Of a stretch of 64,000 nucleotides of DNA, positions 49,540 through 58,560 are shown piece after piece. The position numbers and the translations under genes are program-made. The stretch comes from Speluncibacter jeojiensis (GTDB lineage: Bacteria > Actinomycetota > Actinomycetes > Mycobacteriales > Mycobacteriaceae): positions 210,687 through 274,686 of the forward strand of contig NZ_JAAIVF010000008.1 of assembly GCF_029589495.1 (NCBI RefSeq), written 5' to 3'. The notes below the pieces were generated by a model. That model made no database searches. It was not told the origin of the DNA and saw nothing but the letters and a program-made list of their open reading frames with translations. Numbering within the stretch: the stretch's first letter is position 1; the number at the start of each line of letters is the position of its first letter.

Positions 49540-50206
49540 TCGGCAGGTCGTAGGTGACGGCCACGGTGAGGAACTTGCCGGCGTAGAAACAGCGATACGC
49601 CCGGTTGGGCGGCAGCCAGTCGGCGGGGGTGTGGTCGCGCTTGTCCTGGTTGTCGCTGCCGCGCACGGCCAGCAGGTTGTAGTCCAGATCGTTGGCGAAC
49701 CGGATGCGCCGCGGCAGGTCCCACCGCCAGGCGCCCATGTCCCAGGCGGCGGCCAGCGGATAGACGTGGTCGATCTGCACCACCGCGGCCTCGCGTTTGC
49801 GGAAGTCGATCGTCGTCCCCGAATACGGGTCGGCGAGCCGGCCGGTGAGCACCACGCAGTTGCGGGTGCCCGGCCGATAGGTCACCGCGGTCATGGACCG
49901 GGCCAGCACGTTGTTGCGGGTGTCGCAGCCGTCGTGCGCGCCGGGCGCATCGCTGTCGTCGGTCCAGGCCGGACCGAACACGCATCCCTGATCACCGCTG
50001 CACTTGCGCTGGTATCCGGGCCGGTGCTCGCGCGTCGCGACGACCCGCACGCGGCCCAGCAGCGCCTCGACCTGCACGCGGGTGGGGCTGCCCGGTGCCG
50101 GTTCGCTCGAACGCAGATGCACCACCGAACATCCCGCCAGCACGGTCAGCGCCAGCGCCGCCGCAGCCACTACCCGCACCCGCCCACCCGACAGCCATCC
50201 GGCCAT
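49487..50206 (-). CDS. secreted HNH-type (DUF1524-like) nuclease lipoprotein
   Basis: A 239-residue exported protein. The signal peptide ends in a lipobox (LTVLAGC, Cys near residue 25). The mature part contains the HNH-like signature QIDHVYPLAAAWDMGA, then FANDLDYNLLAVRGSDNQDKRDHTPADWLPP, which matches the DUF1524/GmrSD C-terminal HNH group. Four other Cys residues (RKCSGDQGCVFG, DGCDTRN, RNCVVL) may form disulfides, as in secreted nucleases. It may digest extracellular DNA. GGGGGGAA lies just before the ATG; the frame extends to 50278, but the signal peptide fits this start. Confidence 0.82.
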   Translation of the reverse strand: MAGWLSGGRVRVVAAAALALTVLAGCSVVHLRSSEPAPGSPTRVQVEALLGRVRVVATREHRPGYQRKCSGDQGCVFGPAWTDDSDAPGAHDGCDTRNNVLARSMTAVTYRPGTRNCVVLTGRLADPYSGTTIDFRKREAAVVQIDHVYPLAAAWDMGAWRWDLPRRIRFANDLDYNLLAVRGSDNQDKRDHTPADWLPPNRAYRCFYAGKFLTVAVTYDLPITDGDRRALAGVARGCR

Positions 50207-50317
50207 GGTTCCCCCCGACATCCGGAACGCCCGATCCCCCTCGGCCGTCCACTGCAGTGTGCCCGACGACACCGACAACGGCGCGGGATTCCGGTCGTTC
50301 GGTGTGGTCCGGTCGGG

Positions 50318-51622
50318 TCAGCAGTCCGGGTCGGCCAGGCGCAGCGGGTTCTCCAGCATGGCCCCGATGTCCGCGAGGAACCGCGACCCCTGCTCGCCGT
50401 CGACCAACCGGTGGTCGAAGGACAACCCGAGCGTGGTGACCGACCGCACCGCCAGCTCGCCTCGGTGCACCCACGGCCGTTGCCGGATCGCGCCGAGGCA
50501 CAGGATCGCTGCCTCACCCGGTGTCAGGATCGGGGTGCCGGCGTCGACACCGAACACCCCGACATTGGTGATGGTGACGGTGCCGCCGGAAAGCGCTGCG
50601 GGCGTGGTCTTTCCCGACCGCGCGGTCTCGGCCAGGTCGTCGAGCTCGCGGCACAGCTCGCGCAGTCCCAGCAGGTGCGCGTCCTTGATGTTGGGCACCG
50701 TCAGCCCACGTGGGCCCGCGACCGCGATGCCGAGGTTCACGTAGTGCTTGGTGACGATCTCGCAGCGCTCGCCGTCCCAGGTGGCGTTCAGTTCCGGATG
50801 AGCGCGCAGGGCCAGCAGCAGCACCCGGGCGACCAGCGCGAGCGGTGTGGCGTGCAGCCCCGCGTACGACGGGGTGTCCCGCAGGTCCCGCAGCAGCTCG
50901 ACGGCGGCGGTCACGTCGACGGTGAGGAACTCGGTGACGTGCGGTGCGGTGAACGCGCTGCGGGTCACCGCGTCCGCGGTGTGTTTGCGGACCCCGCGGA
51001 TCGGCGTGCGGGTCTCGCGTTCCGGGGTGACGCGGTCCGGTACGACCGCGTCCGGCACCGCCCCGGCAGTCTTCGCGACTGCCCGCACGTCGTCGTCGGT
51101 GACCAGCCCGTCCGGCCCGGTGCCATCGACGACGGTCAGGTCGACGCCCAGGTCGCGCGCGAGCTTGCGTGTCGACGGCTTGGCGGCCGGGTGCAGTTGC
51201 GCCGCAGGGGTCGTCGTCGCCGAACCGGGGTCGCCGTTGCGGGGTACGGTGGCCGACTGCAGGTGACGTCGCCGGCTGGGGCGCGGCGACAGTGGTCCGG
51301 ACCCCACGAGCACCGGTGCGCCGCCGGATGCGTCGTCGTTCTGCCCCGGAGAATCGGCGTCTGTGCCGGTGCCGGTGCCGGTTGGAGTGTCGATGGCGAT
51401 GACCGGAGTGCCGACGGCGACGGTGGATCCCGGCTCGGCCAGCAGCTGCGTGACGGTCCCCGCGAACGGGGAGGGGAGCTCCACCAATGCCTTCGCGGTC
51501 TCGACCTCGGCAATGGTCTGGTTCAGCTCGACGCGGTCGCCGACCGCGACCGACCACGACACCAGGTCGGCCTCGGTCAGGCCCTCGCCGAGATCGGGGA
51601 GGAAGAACACCTGGTTGCCCAC
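50318..51622 (-). CDS. bkdC: branched-chain 2-oxoacid dehydrogenase E2 (dihydrolipoamide acyltransferase)
   Basis: A 434-residue E2 subunit. The lipoyl domain (residues 1-80) has the lipoylated Lys in VETAKALVELPSP. A flexible linker follows, with Thr-Gly repeats encoded by a short CCGGTG tandem repeat, then a peripheral subunit-binding domain (STRKLARDLGVDLTVVDGTGPDG). The catalytic domain ends with LSFDHRLVDGEQGSRFL, which supplies the catalytic His and Asp. It is the last gene of bkdABC; the E3 subunit must come from elsewhere. Branched-chain acyl-CoA products feed lipid synthesis. Confidence 0.9.
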   Translation of the reverse strand: MGNQVFFLPDLGEGLTEADLVSWSVAVGDRVELNQTIAEVETAKALVELPSPFAGTVTQLLAEPGSTVAVGTPVIAIDTPTGTGTGTDADSPGQNDDASGGAPVLVGSGPLSPRPSRRRHLQSATVPRNGDPGSATTTPAAQLHPAAKPSTRKLARDLGVDLTVVDGTGPDGLVTDDDVRAVAKTAGAVPDAVVPDRVTPERETRTPIRGVRKHTADAVTRSAFTAPHVTEFLTVDVTAAVELLRDLRDTPSYAGLHATPLALVARVLLLALRAHPELNATWDGERCEIVTKHYVNLGIAVAGPRGLTVPNIKDAHLLGLRELCRELDDLAETARSGKTTPAALSGGTVTITNVGVFGVDAGTPILTPGEAAILCLGAIRQRPWVHRGELAVRSVTTLGLSFDHRLVDGEQGSRFLADIGAMLENPLRLADPDC

Positions 51623-51673
51623 GAGGGACCACCCTTCTGCTGGGGACGGTTCGGATCAGGCGGACGGTTCGGC

Positions 51674-52717
51674 TCAGGCCGACAGCGTGCGGTCGACCGC
51701 GTCGAGGATCCGGTCGGCGTCGGGCAGGTGGTGTTCCTCGAGCCGCGCCGCCGGATACGGAACGTCGAATCCGCCGACCCGCAGCACCGGGGCCTCGAGG
51801 TGATAGAAGCAGCGTTCACTGATCCGTGCGGCGATCTCCGCGCCCAGGCCCAGGAACACCGGCGCCTCGTGCGCGACCACCAGCCTGCCGGTGCGCCGGA
51901 CCGAGGCCTCGACGGTGTCGAAGTCGATGGGGGACAGCGACCTCAGGTCGATGATCTCCAACGAGGTGCCCTCCTCGGCGGCGACGTCCGCCGCGGACAG
52001 TGCGGTGGCGACCAGCGCGCCGTAGGTGACGACGGTGGCGTCGTGACCGGACCGCACCACCCGGGCGCGGTGCAGCGGTTCAGGGTCGAGGCCAGTGCCG
52101 AGGTCCACGGTCGTGTCGACCGGGCCGCGTTCCCAGTACCGCCGCTTGGGTTCGAAGAAGATGACCGGGTCGGGGCTCGCGATCGCCTGCTGGATCATCA
52201 CGAACGCATCCGCCGGCGTGCTCGGGCTGACCACGCGCAGTCCCGCGGTGTGCGCGAAGTAGGCCTCGGGGGACTCCGAATGGTGCTCGACCGCACCGAT
52301 GCCGCCGCCGAACGGGACCCGGATGGTCAGCGGCATGCTCACCAGGCCGTCTGTGCGGTGCCGGATCTTCGCGACCTGCGACACGATCTGGTCGAAGGCC
52401 GGGTAGATGAAGCCGTCGAACTGGATCTCGCAGACCGGACGGTAGCCGCGCAGCGCCAGGCCGAATGCCGTTCCCACGATGCCGGATTCGGCGAGTGGGG
52501 TGTCGATGACGCGGCGGTCGCCGAAGTCCTTCTGCAGTCCGTCGGTGACGCGGAAGACCCCGCCGAGGGTGCCGATGTCCTCGCCGAGCAGGACGACCTT
52601 GTCGTCGCGTTCCATGGCGCGGCGCAGGCCGGCGTTCAACGACTGGCAGAGCGTCATCCGGGTGGGTCCGGCGGAACCCGAACCGGTGTCGGCGACGTCG
52701 ATCGTGGCGGTGCTCAT
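51674..52717 (-). CDS. bkdB: branched-chain 2-oxoacid dehydrogenase E1 beta subunit
   Basis: A 347-residue transketolase-like subunit. MTLCQSLNAGLRRAMERDDKVVLLGEDIGTLGGVFRVTDGL is the E1-beta start, with the cofactor-contacting Glu in LGEDIG. PFGGGIGAVEHHSESPEAYFAHTAGLRVVSPSTPADA and VTYGALVATALSAADVAAEEG follow the family. It forms an alpha2beta2 heterotetramer with the upstream subunit; the E1 alpha stop overlaps its start (ATGA). Confidence 0.92.
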   Translation of the reverse strand: MSTATIDVADTGSGSAGPTRMTLCQSLNAGLRRAMERDDKVVLLGEDIGTLGGVFRVTDGLQKDFGDRRVIDTPLAESGIVGTAFGLALRGYRPVCEIQFDGFIYPAFDQIVSQVAKIRHRTDGLVSMPLTIRVPFGGGIGAVEHHSESPEAYFAHTAGLRVVSPSTPADAFVMIQQAIASPDPVIFFEPKRRYWERGPVDTTVDLGTGLDPEPLHRARVVRSGHDATVVTYGALVATALSAADVAAEEGTSLEIIDLRSLSPIDFDTVEASVRRTGRLVVAHEAPVFLGLGAEIAARISERCFYHLEAPVLRVGGFDVPYPAARLEEHHLPDADRILDAVDRTLSA

Positions 52718-53838
52718 GATCCGACCTCCTCCCAGCGCGCCAGATAGCGGCGGTACTGCTCTCGTTCGTCGTCGACCAGCGGGTGCGGATCGACGTAGAC
52801 GTTGTCGAACAGGCTCAGCGGCTCCGGGACCGGCAGTGACCGGGCCGCGTCACGCAACCGGGCGGCCGTGTGGTCGGCGCTGGCCTGGACCCGCCGGACG
52901 GCCGCATCGTCGAGGCGGCCCTCGCGTTCGAGCAGCCGGCGCACCCGGTCGATGGGGTCGCGCGCCTTCCACAGCTCCGTCTCGGCGGCGACGCGGTACC
53001 GGGTGGGATCGTCGGAGGTGGTGTGTGGGCCCATCCGGTAGGTGACCGCCTCGATGAACGTCGGCCCGCTGCCCTCGTAGGCGCGCGCCGCGGCCCAGCG
53101 GGTCACCGCCAGGACCGCGAGCGCGTCGTTGCCGTCGACGCGCACACTCGGGATGCCGAAACCCAACGCGCGCTGGGCGATCGGTGTCGGCGTCTGCAGT
53201 CGCACCGGCTCGCTGATCGCGAACTGGTTGTTCTGGCAGAAGAAGATGACCGGCGCGTCCCACGACGCCGCGAACACCAGTGCCTCGCTGACGTCGCCCT
53301 CGCTGGTGGCGCCGTCGCCGAAGTAGGCCACGGTGGCGGTCGTGGCGCCGTCGAGCTGGGTACCCAGGGCATATCCGGTGGCGTGCAGGGTCTGCGCGCC
53401 GATGATGATGGCGGGGTTGGTCATGTGCAGCTCGTCGGGATCCCAGCCGGCCTTGCCGACGCCGCGCCACAGTCGCATCATCCGGGCCGGGTCGACGCCG
53501 CGGCAGTGCGCGACCGCGGACTCCCGATAGGTGATGAACAGGTAGTCGTCCGGATGCAGGGCCCGGACCGAGCCGACCTGCGCAGCCTCCTGCCCCTCGT
53601 AGGACGCCCACAGCACCAGTTCGCCCTGGCGTTGCAGCGCGGTGGCCTCGTGGTCGATGCGCCGGGTGACGACGAGGTCCTCGTACAGGTCGAGCAGTTG
53701 CTCGGGCCCGACGTCGGCGACCAGCGAGGAGAAGTCGGGGTGGTGGACCCGTTGCCCGTCGGGCTGGATCAGCTGCACGGCGAGATTGAATCTGTCGGGT
53801 GCTCCGGCGTGTACCGGGCGACCGGTGTCGATGGTCAC
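52714..53838 (-). CDS. bkdA: branched-chain 2-oxoacid dehydrogenase E1 alpha subunit
   Basis: A 374-residue thiamine-diphosphate-binding subunit. The TPP motif runs GDGATSEGDVSEALVFAASWDAPVIFFCQNN (near residue 175), from GDG to NN. The phosphorylation-loop region YRMGPHTTSDDPTRYR is typical of branched-chain E1 alpha. It starts the operon; the GTG is preceded by AGGGAGG. TPP made through the thiamine salvage operon in this window would be its cofactor, though that is a general link. The divergent Lrp/AsnC gene probably regulates it. Confidence 0.92.
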   Translation of the reverse strand: MTIDTGRPVHAGAPDRFNLAVQLIQPDGQRVHHPDFSSLVADVGPEQLLDLYEDLVVTRRIDHEATALQRQGELVLWASYEGQEAAQVGSVRALHPDDYLFITYRESAVAHCRGVDPARMMRLWRGVGKAGWDPDELHMTNPAIIIGAQTLHATGYALGTQLDGATTATVAYFGDGATSEGDVSEALVFAASWDAPVIFFCQNNQFAISEPVRLQTPTPIAQRALGFGIPSVRVDGNDALAVLAVTRWAAARAYEGSGPTFIEAVTYRMGPHTTSDDPTRYRVAAETELWKARDPIDRVRRLLEREGRLDDAAVRRVQASADHTAARLRDAARSLPVPEPLSLFDNVYVDPHPLVDDEREQYRRYLARWEEVGS

Positions 53839-54004
53839 CGTGGCCTCCCTCTCGGCGGCCCCGCACGGCGCTCGTGGCGCCGATCGAGGCGATGACGTGT
53901 CCTACCTCACAGCATCCACGGTTACGTCAGCTGCGCAAGTGATCACGTTCCGGTTGGTCAAAGTGCACAGAATCAGGGGGTCAGACCGTGTCATACTGCG
54001 TCAC

Positions 54005-54475
54005 ATGACCAAGTTCGATGCCACCGATGCGCGACTGTTGCTCGAACTGTCGCGGCGCCCCAGGGCCAGCGGGGTCGAACTCGCCGAACGGGTGGGCGTC
54101 TCACGCAACACCGTGCAGGCGCGGCTCGCGCGCTGGGAGGCCGAGGGGGCGCTGGCCGGCTTCGAGCGTCGGGTCGATCCCCGTTCTCTCGGGTATCCGC
54201 TGTCGGCGTTCATCGCCACCCGGGTCGACCAGCACCAGCTCGATCGGGTGGTCGATGCGCTGGCGGCCATCCCCGAGGTCGTCGAGGTCAACGGGATGAC
54301 CGGGCTGACCGATCTGTCCGTGCGGGTGGTGGCACGCGACACCGACGACCTCTACCGGGTGACCGGTGCGGTGCTGAAGATCCCGGGTGTGGAGCGGACC
54401 AACATGGCGCTGGTGATGCAGGAGCTGGTGCCGCCCCGGATGGTCCCGCTGCTCGAGGCGCTCGCGGGCGACTGA
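54005..54475 (+). CDS. Lrp/AsnC-family regulator, probably of the bkd operon
   Basis: A 156-residue regulator. The N-terminal helix-turn-helix lies in DATDARLLLELSRRPRASGVELAERVGVSRNTVQARLARWEAEGAL, and the C-terminal RAM/AsnC ligand domain (YPLSAFIATRVDQHQLDRVVDALAAIPEVVEVNGMTGLTDLSVRVVARD) follows. Divergence from bkdABC across 166 bp is the usual arrangement of BkdR, which senses branched-chain amino acids. CATACT lies 7 nt before the ATG, so the mRNA may be leaderless. Binding sites in the intergenic region are not obvious by eye. Confidence 0.85.
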   Translation: MTKFDATDARLLLELSRRPRASGVELAERVGVSRNTVQARLARWEAEGALAGFERRVDPRSLGYPLSAFIATRVDQHQLDRVVDALAAIPEVVEVNGMTGLTDLSVRVVARDTDDLYRVTGAVLKIPGVERTNMALVMQELVPPRMVPLLEALAGD

Positions 54476-54499
54476 ACGCAGCCCGGCACAACCGATCTG

Positions 54500-55135
54500 T
54501 CAGTCGTCCGGCGGGTCCGGTGGTCGGGCGCGGTCGCGTCGGCGCGCTCGCACCCACAGGGCGACGAGGCCGACGACGACCACCGCGGCGACCACGTCCG
54601 AGACCCAGCCGATGCGGTGCTCGACGGCGCGGTACGACCGGCCCGCCAGGAATCCGACACAGCCCGCGGTCAGCGCGAACAGCAGCGCGCCAACGGCATT
54701 GGCCGTCAGGAATCGGCGCGGCGAAACCCCGGACGCCCCGGCGAGACCGGGGACGAGCGAGCGGACGGTGCCCACCTGCCGGCCCAGGATCACCGTCACG
54801 GTGCCGCGGCGACGCAGCAGGGACTCCGCCCGTTCGATCTGGGCGGCGGACACCAGCCGGGTGGGGATGCGTCCGAGTGCCCGCTCGCCCCAGCGGTTCC
54901 CGACGGCGTAGCCCGCCGCGTCGCCGACGATCGCGCCGGCCGTCGCGACGGCGACGACCGCCCACAGCGGGACGATCCCGTCCGACGCCGCGACCCCCGC
55001 CACGAAGACCGCGGTCTCGCCGGGGACCACCAGGCCCAGGAAGGTCGAGGCCTCGAGGGCGGGCAGCAGGAACGTCACGAGCAGCACGAGCCAGGCAGGA
55101 AGCGCCAGTAGCCAGTCCGCGGCCCGCTCGAGCAT
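54500..55135 (-). CDS. DedA-family membrane protein
   Basis: A 211-residue protein with about five helices. TFLGLVVPGETAVFVAGVAA and GAIVGDAAGYAVGNRWGERAL (the DedA G-x-x-x-G-D and Y-x-x-G-x-x-x-G region) plus ILGRQVGTVRSLVPGLAGASGVSPRRFL (with the conserved Arg residues) identify the DedA/VTT domain. Members are undecaprenyl-phosphate or lipid flippase-like proteins needed for membrane homeostasis. TAGCGT lies 7 nt before the ATG (minus strand 55148-55143), so it is leaderless. It converges with the Lrp-type gene. Confidence 0.87.
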   Translation of the reverse strand: MLERAADWLLALPAWLVLLVTFLLPALEASTFLGLVVPGETAVFVAGVAASDGIVPLWAVVAVATAGAIVGDAAGYAVGNRWGERALGRIPTRLVSAAQIERAESLLRRRGTVTVILGRQVGTVRSLVPGLAGASGVSPRRFLTANAVGALLFALTAGCVGFLAGRSYRAVEHRIGWVSDVVAAVVVVGLVALWVRARRRDRARPPDPPDD

Positions 55136-55417
55136 GCGCTGAACGCTACCGGTCGGTGACCGGCGTCACCGTGCGGACCCCGGAACCGTCGCCGGTGGCG
55201 CGAATCGGGCGGAACTCGCGACTTGTTCCCCGAGTCATCGACGGTTCGTCACCGAAGTGCACCCGATTGTTCACTTTTCCCGAGCACCGTACTCCTCGGC
55301 TCGATCAGGACGAGACAGATTGCGCCGCGGTGGGTTTCGCCCTCCCGATCCCGTCGCAGACTCCCTCGGGCCGACCCGAGACCTACGTACCCGCTCGCAG
55401 AAACGGAAAAGGACACG

Positions 55418-56113
55418 ATGAAGATCCGCAAGTTCGCCGTGACGTCGGCGCTGGTGATCGCCGCGACGGGCATCGCCGCCGGAACAGCCAACGCCGTGCC
55501 GGTCCAGGCGCCGCAGCCCGGGCAGAGTGCGGTGCAGGCCGATGCTCACGCGCTGAACTGGAAGCTCACCCGCGACGGCGACCACGTCATCGTCAACACC
55601 GACTCCGGAAAGCTCAGCACCGAGAACGGACAGTTCGTCGTCCGCAACGCCGCCGGTGCGGTCGTCGCCTCGGTTCCGTTGTCGTACATCAACGACGGCA
55701 AGCAGTTCCCGGTCTCCGCCGAGATCGACGGCAACGCCGCGACCCTGACTCCCAGCAAGGACGCCTCGAAGGCCAAGCCGGCGTCGAAGTACTCCAACCT
55801 GCACCAGGTGGACCTCAACTCCGCCGTGTCGGCCATCAAGGACCCGATCGGCCTCACCGCACAGATCGGTGGCTTCGTCGGTGCCGCGGCCGGCATCGTC
55901 GGCGGTTGCCTGCTCGGTGCGGCCGTCGGCGCCACCGTGTCCGCGCCGGCCGCGCTGCTGTTCGGTGCGGGCCCGATCGCCGGCTGCGTCGGCGGTGCGC
56001 TGCTGCTCGGCTCGGGTGCCTCGCTGGCCGGCACCGTGATCGGCGGCCTGGGCTCCGGCCTCGCCAACCTCCCCACCTTCCAGCAGAAGCTCAACGACCC
56101 GGCCAAGAAGTAA
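55418..56113 (+). CDS. exported protein with glycine-zipper membrane region
   Basis: A 231-residue precursor. The signal peptide MKIRKFAVTSALVIAATGIAAGTANA is cleaved near residue 26. The middle part is a small beta-rich domain (LNWKLTRDGDHVIVNTDSGKLSTENGQFVV). The C-terminal ~90 residues are a Gly/Ala-rich hydrophobic stretch with many small-x3-small repeats (GGFVGAAAGIVGGCLLGAAVGATVS, GGALLLGSGASLAGTVIGG) and two Cys residues. Such glycine zippers can insert in membranes or pack against a mycolate layer. The family is common in Gordonia/Nocardia/Rhodococcus-like genomes and has no known function. AAAAGGA precedes the ATG. Confidence 0.72.
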   Translation: MKIRKFAVTSALVIAATGIAAGTANAVPVQAPQPGQSAVQADAHALNWKLTRDGDHVIVNTDSGKLSTENGQFVVRNAAGAVVASVPLSYINDGKQFPVSAEIDGNAATLTPSKDASKAKPASKYSNLHQVDLNSAVSAIKDPIGLTAQIGGFVGAAAGIVGGCLLGAAVGATVSAPAALLFGAGPIAGCVGGALLLGSGASLAGTVIGGLGSGLANLPTFQQKLNDPAKK

Positions 56114-56130
56114 CGACAGCCGGTCACCCC

Positions 56131-56166
56131 GCGGCCCATCCGAGTCGACCGACTCGGGTGGGCCGC
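56131..56166 (+). terminator. strong hairpin terminator after the glycine-zipper gene
   Basis: GCGGCCCATCCGAGTC, loop GACC, GACTCGGGTGGGCCGC: a 16-bp stem with one G-T pair, 17 nt after the stop. No U-tract follows. Confidence 0.7.
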
Positions 56167-56328
56167 TCGCGTGTGTCCGCCGGGTGCGGGAAGTGTCCGA
56201 TTCGGTCAACAGCCGGACATTCCGGTGCATGCGGGCGTAGAACACTTACCAGGGAACAACAAACGACGAGTTCAGTTCGCGATCAGGTGGGCGTGCTCGG
56301 GACCGGCCGCCTTCCGGAAGGGCGTGCC

Positions 56329-56907
56329 ATGACCGTTTCGTCATCTCCCCACACCACGACACCCCGCATGTCCGGCAGGCGGGCCGCCGCGATGGTCGGG
56401 ATCGCCGCTGCGGTGGTCGTTTTGGGCGCCGGATGCGGCAGTTCGAACAATTCTTCGAGCCCGACCACGACGGCTGCTGCGACCACGACCGTGCCGGCCG
56501 GGGCGCCCGCCGCCGGCGCCGACGCCGCGACGACCAAGGCCGTCACCGACGCGTATGTGGCCTTCTTCGACGGCACCACCGATGCGCAGAAGAAGATGTC
56601 GCTGCTCGAGAACGGACAGGCCTTCGCAGACACCATCAACGCGCAGGCCGATTCGGCGATGGCCAAGGGCACCACCGCGGCGGTGTCCTCGGTCGACGTG
56701 GTCGCCCCCGGCCGGGCGACCGTCGTGTACACGGTGTCGATCAACGGGCAGCCCGCGCTCAAGGACCAGACCGGCTGGGCCACCGAGGTCGACGGGCAGT
56801 GGAAGGTCTCCCAGGTCACGTTCTGCAACCTGCTGACACTCGAGGGCAACCCGCCCGCCGTCTGCCAGGGGGCGTCCGCGCCGGCACCGGCGCCGGCACC
56901 GCGCTGA
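56329..56907 (+). CDS. lipoprotein with Mtb12-like domain
   Basis: A 192-residue precursor. A Tat-less signal peptide ends in a lipobox (VVLGAGC, Cys near residue 36) and a Ser/Thr/Ala linker follows. The domain (AVTDAYVAFFDGTTDAQKKMSLLENGQAFADTINAQ and GWATEVDGQWKVSQVTFCNLLTL) resembles the NTF2-like fold of the mycobacterial antigen Mtb12/CFP-2, which I judge likely but not certain. Two C-terminal Cys may pair. The last residues are an Ala-Pro repeat. GGAAGGG precedes the ATG. The MFS gene follows 28 nt later and may be co-transcribed. Confidence 0.68.
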   Translation: MTVSSSPHTTTPRMSGRRAAAMVGIAAAVVVLGAGCGSSNNSSSPTTTAAATTTVPAGAPAAGADAATTKAVTDAYVAFFDGTTDAQKKMSLLENGQAFADTINAQADSAMAKGTTAAVSSVDVVAPGRATVVYTVSINGQPALKDQTGWATEVDGQWKVSQVTFCNLLTLEGNPPAVCQGASAPAPAPAPR

Positions 56908-56935
56908 CCCTCGCAGCCGTACCGGGAGGGGCACC

Positions 56936-58501
56936 ATGGGCGACACTGCAGCGCCGAGGGCGACGGCGGCCGACCGGGCTGCCCTCGGAACGGTGTGCGC
57001 GGTCCTGTTCCTGACCTTCCTCGACACCACCGTCGTCAGCGTCACCCTCGGCAACGTGCAGTCGGACCTGCACGCCGGGGTCATCGCGCTGCAGTGGGTC
57101 GTGAACGCCTACACGCTGGTGTTCGCCAGCCTGATGCTCACCGCCGGATCGCTCGGTGACCGGTGGGGCCGCAAGAAGGTCATGGTCGGCGGGATGGTGA
57201 TCTTCTGTGCCGGCTCGGTGGTCGCCGCGGTCGCCCCTGGGGTCGGCATGCTGATCGCCGGCCGCGCGATCATGGGTATCGGCGCGGCCGCGTCCGAGCC
57301 GGGCACGCTGTCGGTGATCCGGCACATCTACCCGGACCGGCGACTGCGGGCGCGCGCGCTCGGCGCGTGGGCCGCGGTGTCCGGGCTGTCACTGGCGCTG
57401 GGCCCGGTCATCGGCGGTCTGCTGGTCGGCGCGTTCGACTGGCGTGCGGTGTTCTGGTTCAACGTCGCTCTCGGCGCCGCACTGGTGCTCGCCGCGCTCA
57501 AGTTCGTGCCGGACAGCGCCGATCCGCAGCCCGGCCCGGTGGACCTGTTCGGGTTCGTCTTCGGTTCGCTGTTCCTGGGCTGCGTGATCTTCGCGGGGAT
57601 CTTCGGCGAGAACGCCGGCTACAGCGCGCCCTGGGTGATCGCGCTGTTCGTGATCGGCGGGGCCGGACTGTTGGTGTTCATCCTGGTCGAGCGCCGGGTG
57701 CCGAACCCCATGGTCGACTTCCGGTATCTCAAACGGCCCATCGTCAGCAGCGCGCTGGTGGTCGCGTTCGCCGTGTACTTCGGCATCTTCTCGATCTTCT
57801 TCTTCACCGCGCTGTACCTGCAGGAGGTGGTCGGGTATTCGGGGTGGCGCACGGCCGCGGTGTTCTCGCCGATGGCCGCGGCAATCGTCATCGGCGCGCT
57901 GCTGACCGGCCGCTGGGTGGCGCGCAGCCACGCGGCCACGCCGATGATGACCGGGTGCGTGATCGGCGCCGTCGGGATCCTGCTGACCCGCGCGAACCTG
58001 AGCATGAATCCGTCGTTCGGCCCGCTGGCGATCACGCTGGCGATCGCCGGGCTGGGGTTCGGGACCGCGGTGGTCCCGTTGACGTCGGCGGTGCTCGGCG
58101 GTGTGCCGGCCGCGCACTCGGGCATGGCCGCGGCCGCGACGAACACGATGCGGCAGGTCGGCGCGGTGATCGGGGTGGCGGCGCTGGGCAGCCTCGTCAA
58201 CTCGCACCTGACCGCCGGGCTGACCGGACGGCTCGACCAACTGGGCATCCCGGGGAACTTCCAGTCGATCATCATCGACGCGATCGAGAAGGGCACGGTC
58301 CCTGCCGGCGGCGACCAGGCGGCCTCGGCGGCCTACGGGCCCATCGTGAACAAGGTCATCCACGCGACATACTCGGCGTTCCACGACGGCCTGGACACCG
58401 CGTTGCTGGTGTCGGCGGTGCTGATATTCCTGGCGGCCGGGGTGACCGCCGTCGCCGCCTGGCAGGAGAGCCGGATCGCGGCTCGGGCACGAGCCGCCTG
58501 A
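56936..58501 (+). CDS. MFS exporter, DHA2 family (EmrB/QacA type)
   Basis: A 521-residue transporter with 14 predicted helices. FLDTTVVSVTLGNVQSDLHAG is the first-helix motif D1 of DHA2 proteins, LGDRWGRKKVMVGG the loop motif A, and AAVSGLSLALGPVIGGLLV motif C. Such proteins export cationic dyes, antibiotics or lipids. The ATG is preceded by GGGAGGGG. No regulator is adjacent, and the substrate is unknown. Confidence 0.87.
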   Translation: MGDTAAPRATAADRAALGTVCAVLFLTFLDTTVVSVTLGNVQSDLHAGVIALQWVVNAYTLVFASLMLTAGSLGDRWGRKKVMVGGMVIFCAGSVVAAVAPGVGMLIAGRAIMGIGAAASEPGTLSVIRHIYPDRRLRARALGAWAAVSGLSLALGPVIGGLLVGAFDWRAVFWFNVALGAALVLAALKFVPDSADPQPGPVDLFGFVFGSLFLGCVIFAGIFGENAGYSAPWVIALFVIGGAGLLVFILVERRVPNPMVDFRYLKRPIVSSALVVAFAVYFGIFSIFFFTALYLQEVVGYSGWRTAAVFSPMAAAIVIGALLTGRWVARSHAATPMMTGCVIGAVGILLTRANLSMNPSFGPLAITLAIAGLGFGTAVVPLTSAVLGGVPAAHSGMAAAATNTMRQVGAVIGVAALGSLVNSHLTAGLTGRLDQLGIPGNFQSIIIDAIEKGTVPAGGDQAASAAYGPIVNKVIHATYSAFHDGLDTALLVSAVLIFLAAGVTAVAAWQESRIAARARAA

Positions 58502-58548
58502 GCGGTGTCGCGCGAGTTCGGTGAGCGGCACCTGTCGGCCGACGTCGG

Positions 58549-58554
58549 TACGGT
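58549..58554 (+). promoter_or_regulatory. -10 element for leaderless SNF2 gene
   Basis: TACGGT is 6 nt before the GTG at 58561; there is no ribosome site. Confidence 0.45.
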
Positions 58555-58560
58555 GGTCCG

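Noticed and set aside
51364..51384. Short CCGGTG tandem repeat in bkdC as a phase-variation tract
   Set aside because: The unit is 6 bp, so changes keep the frame; it only alters the length of the linker after the lipoyl domain.
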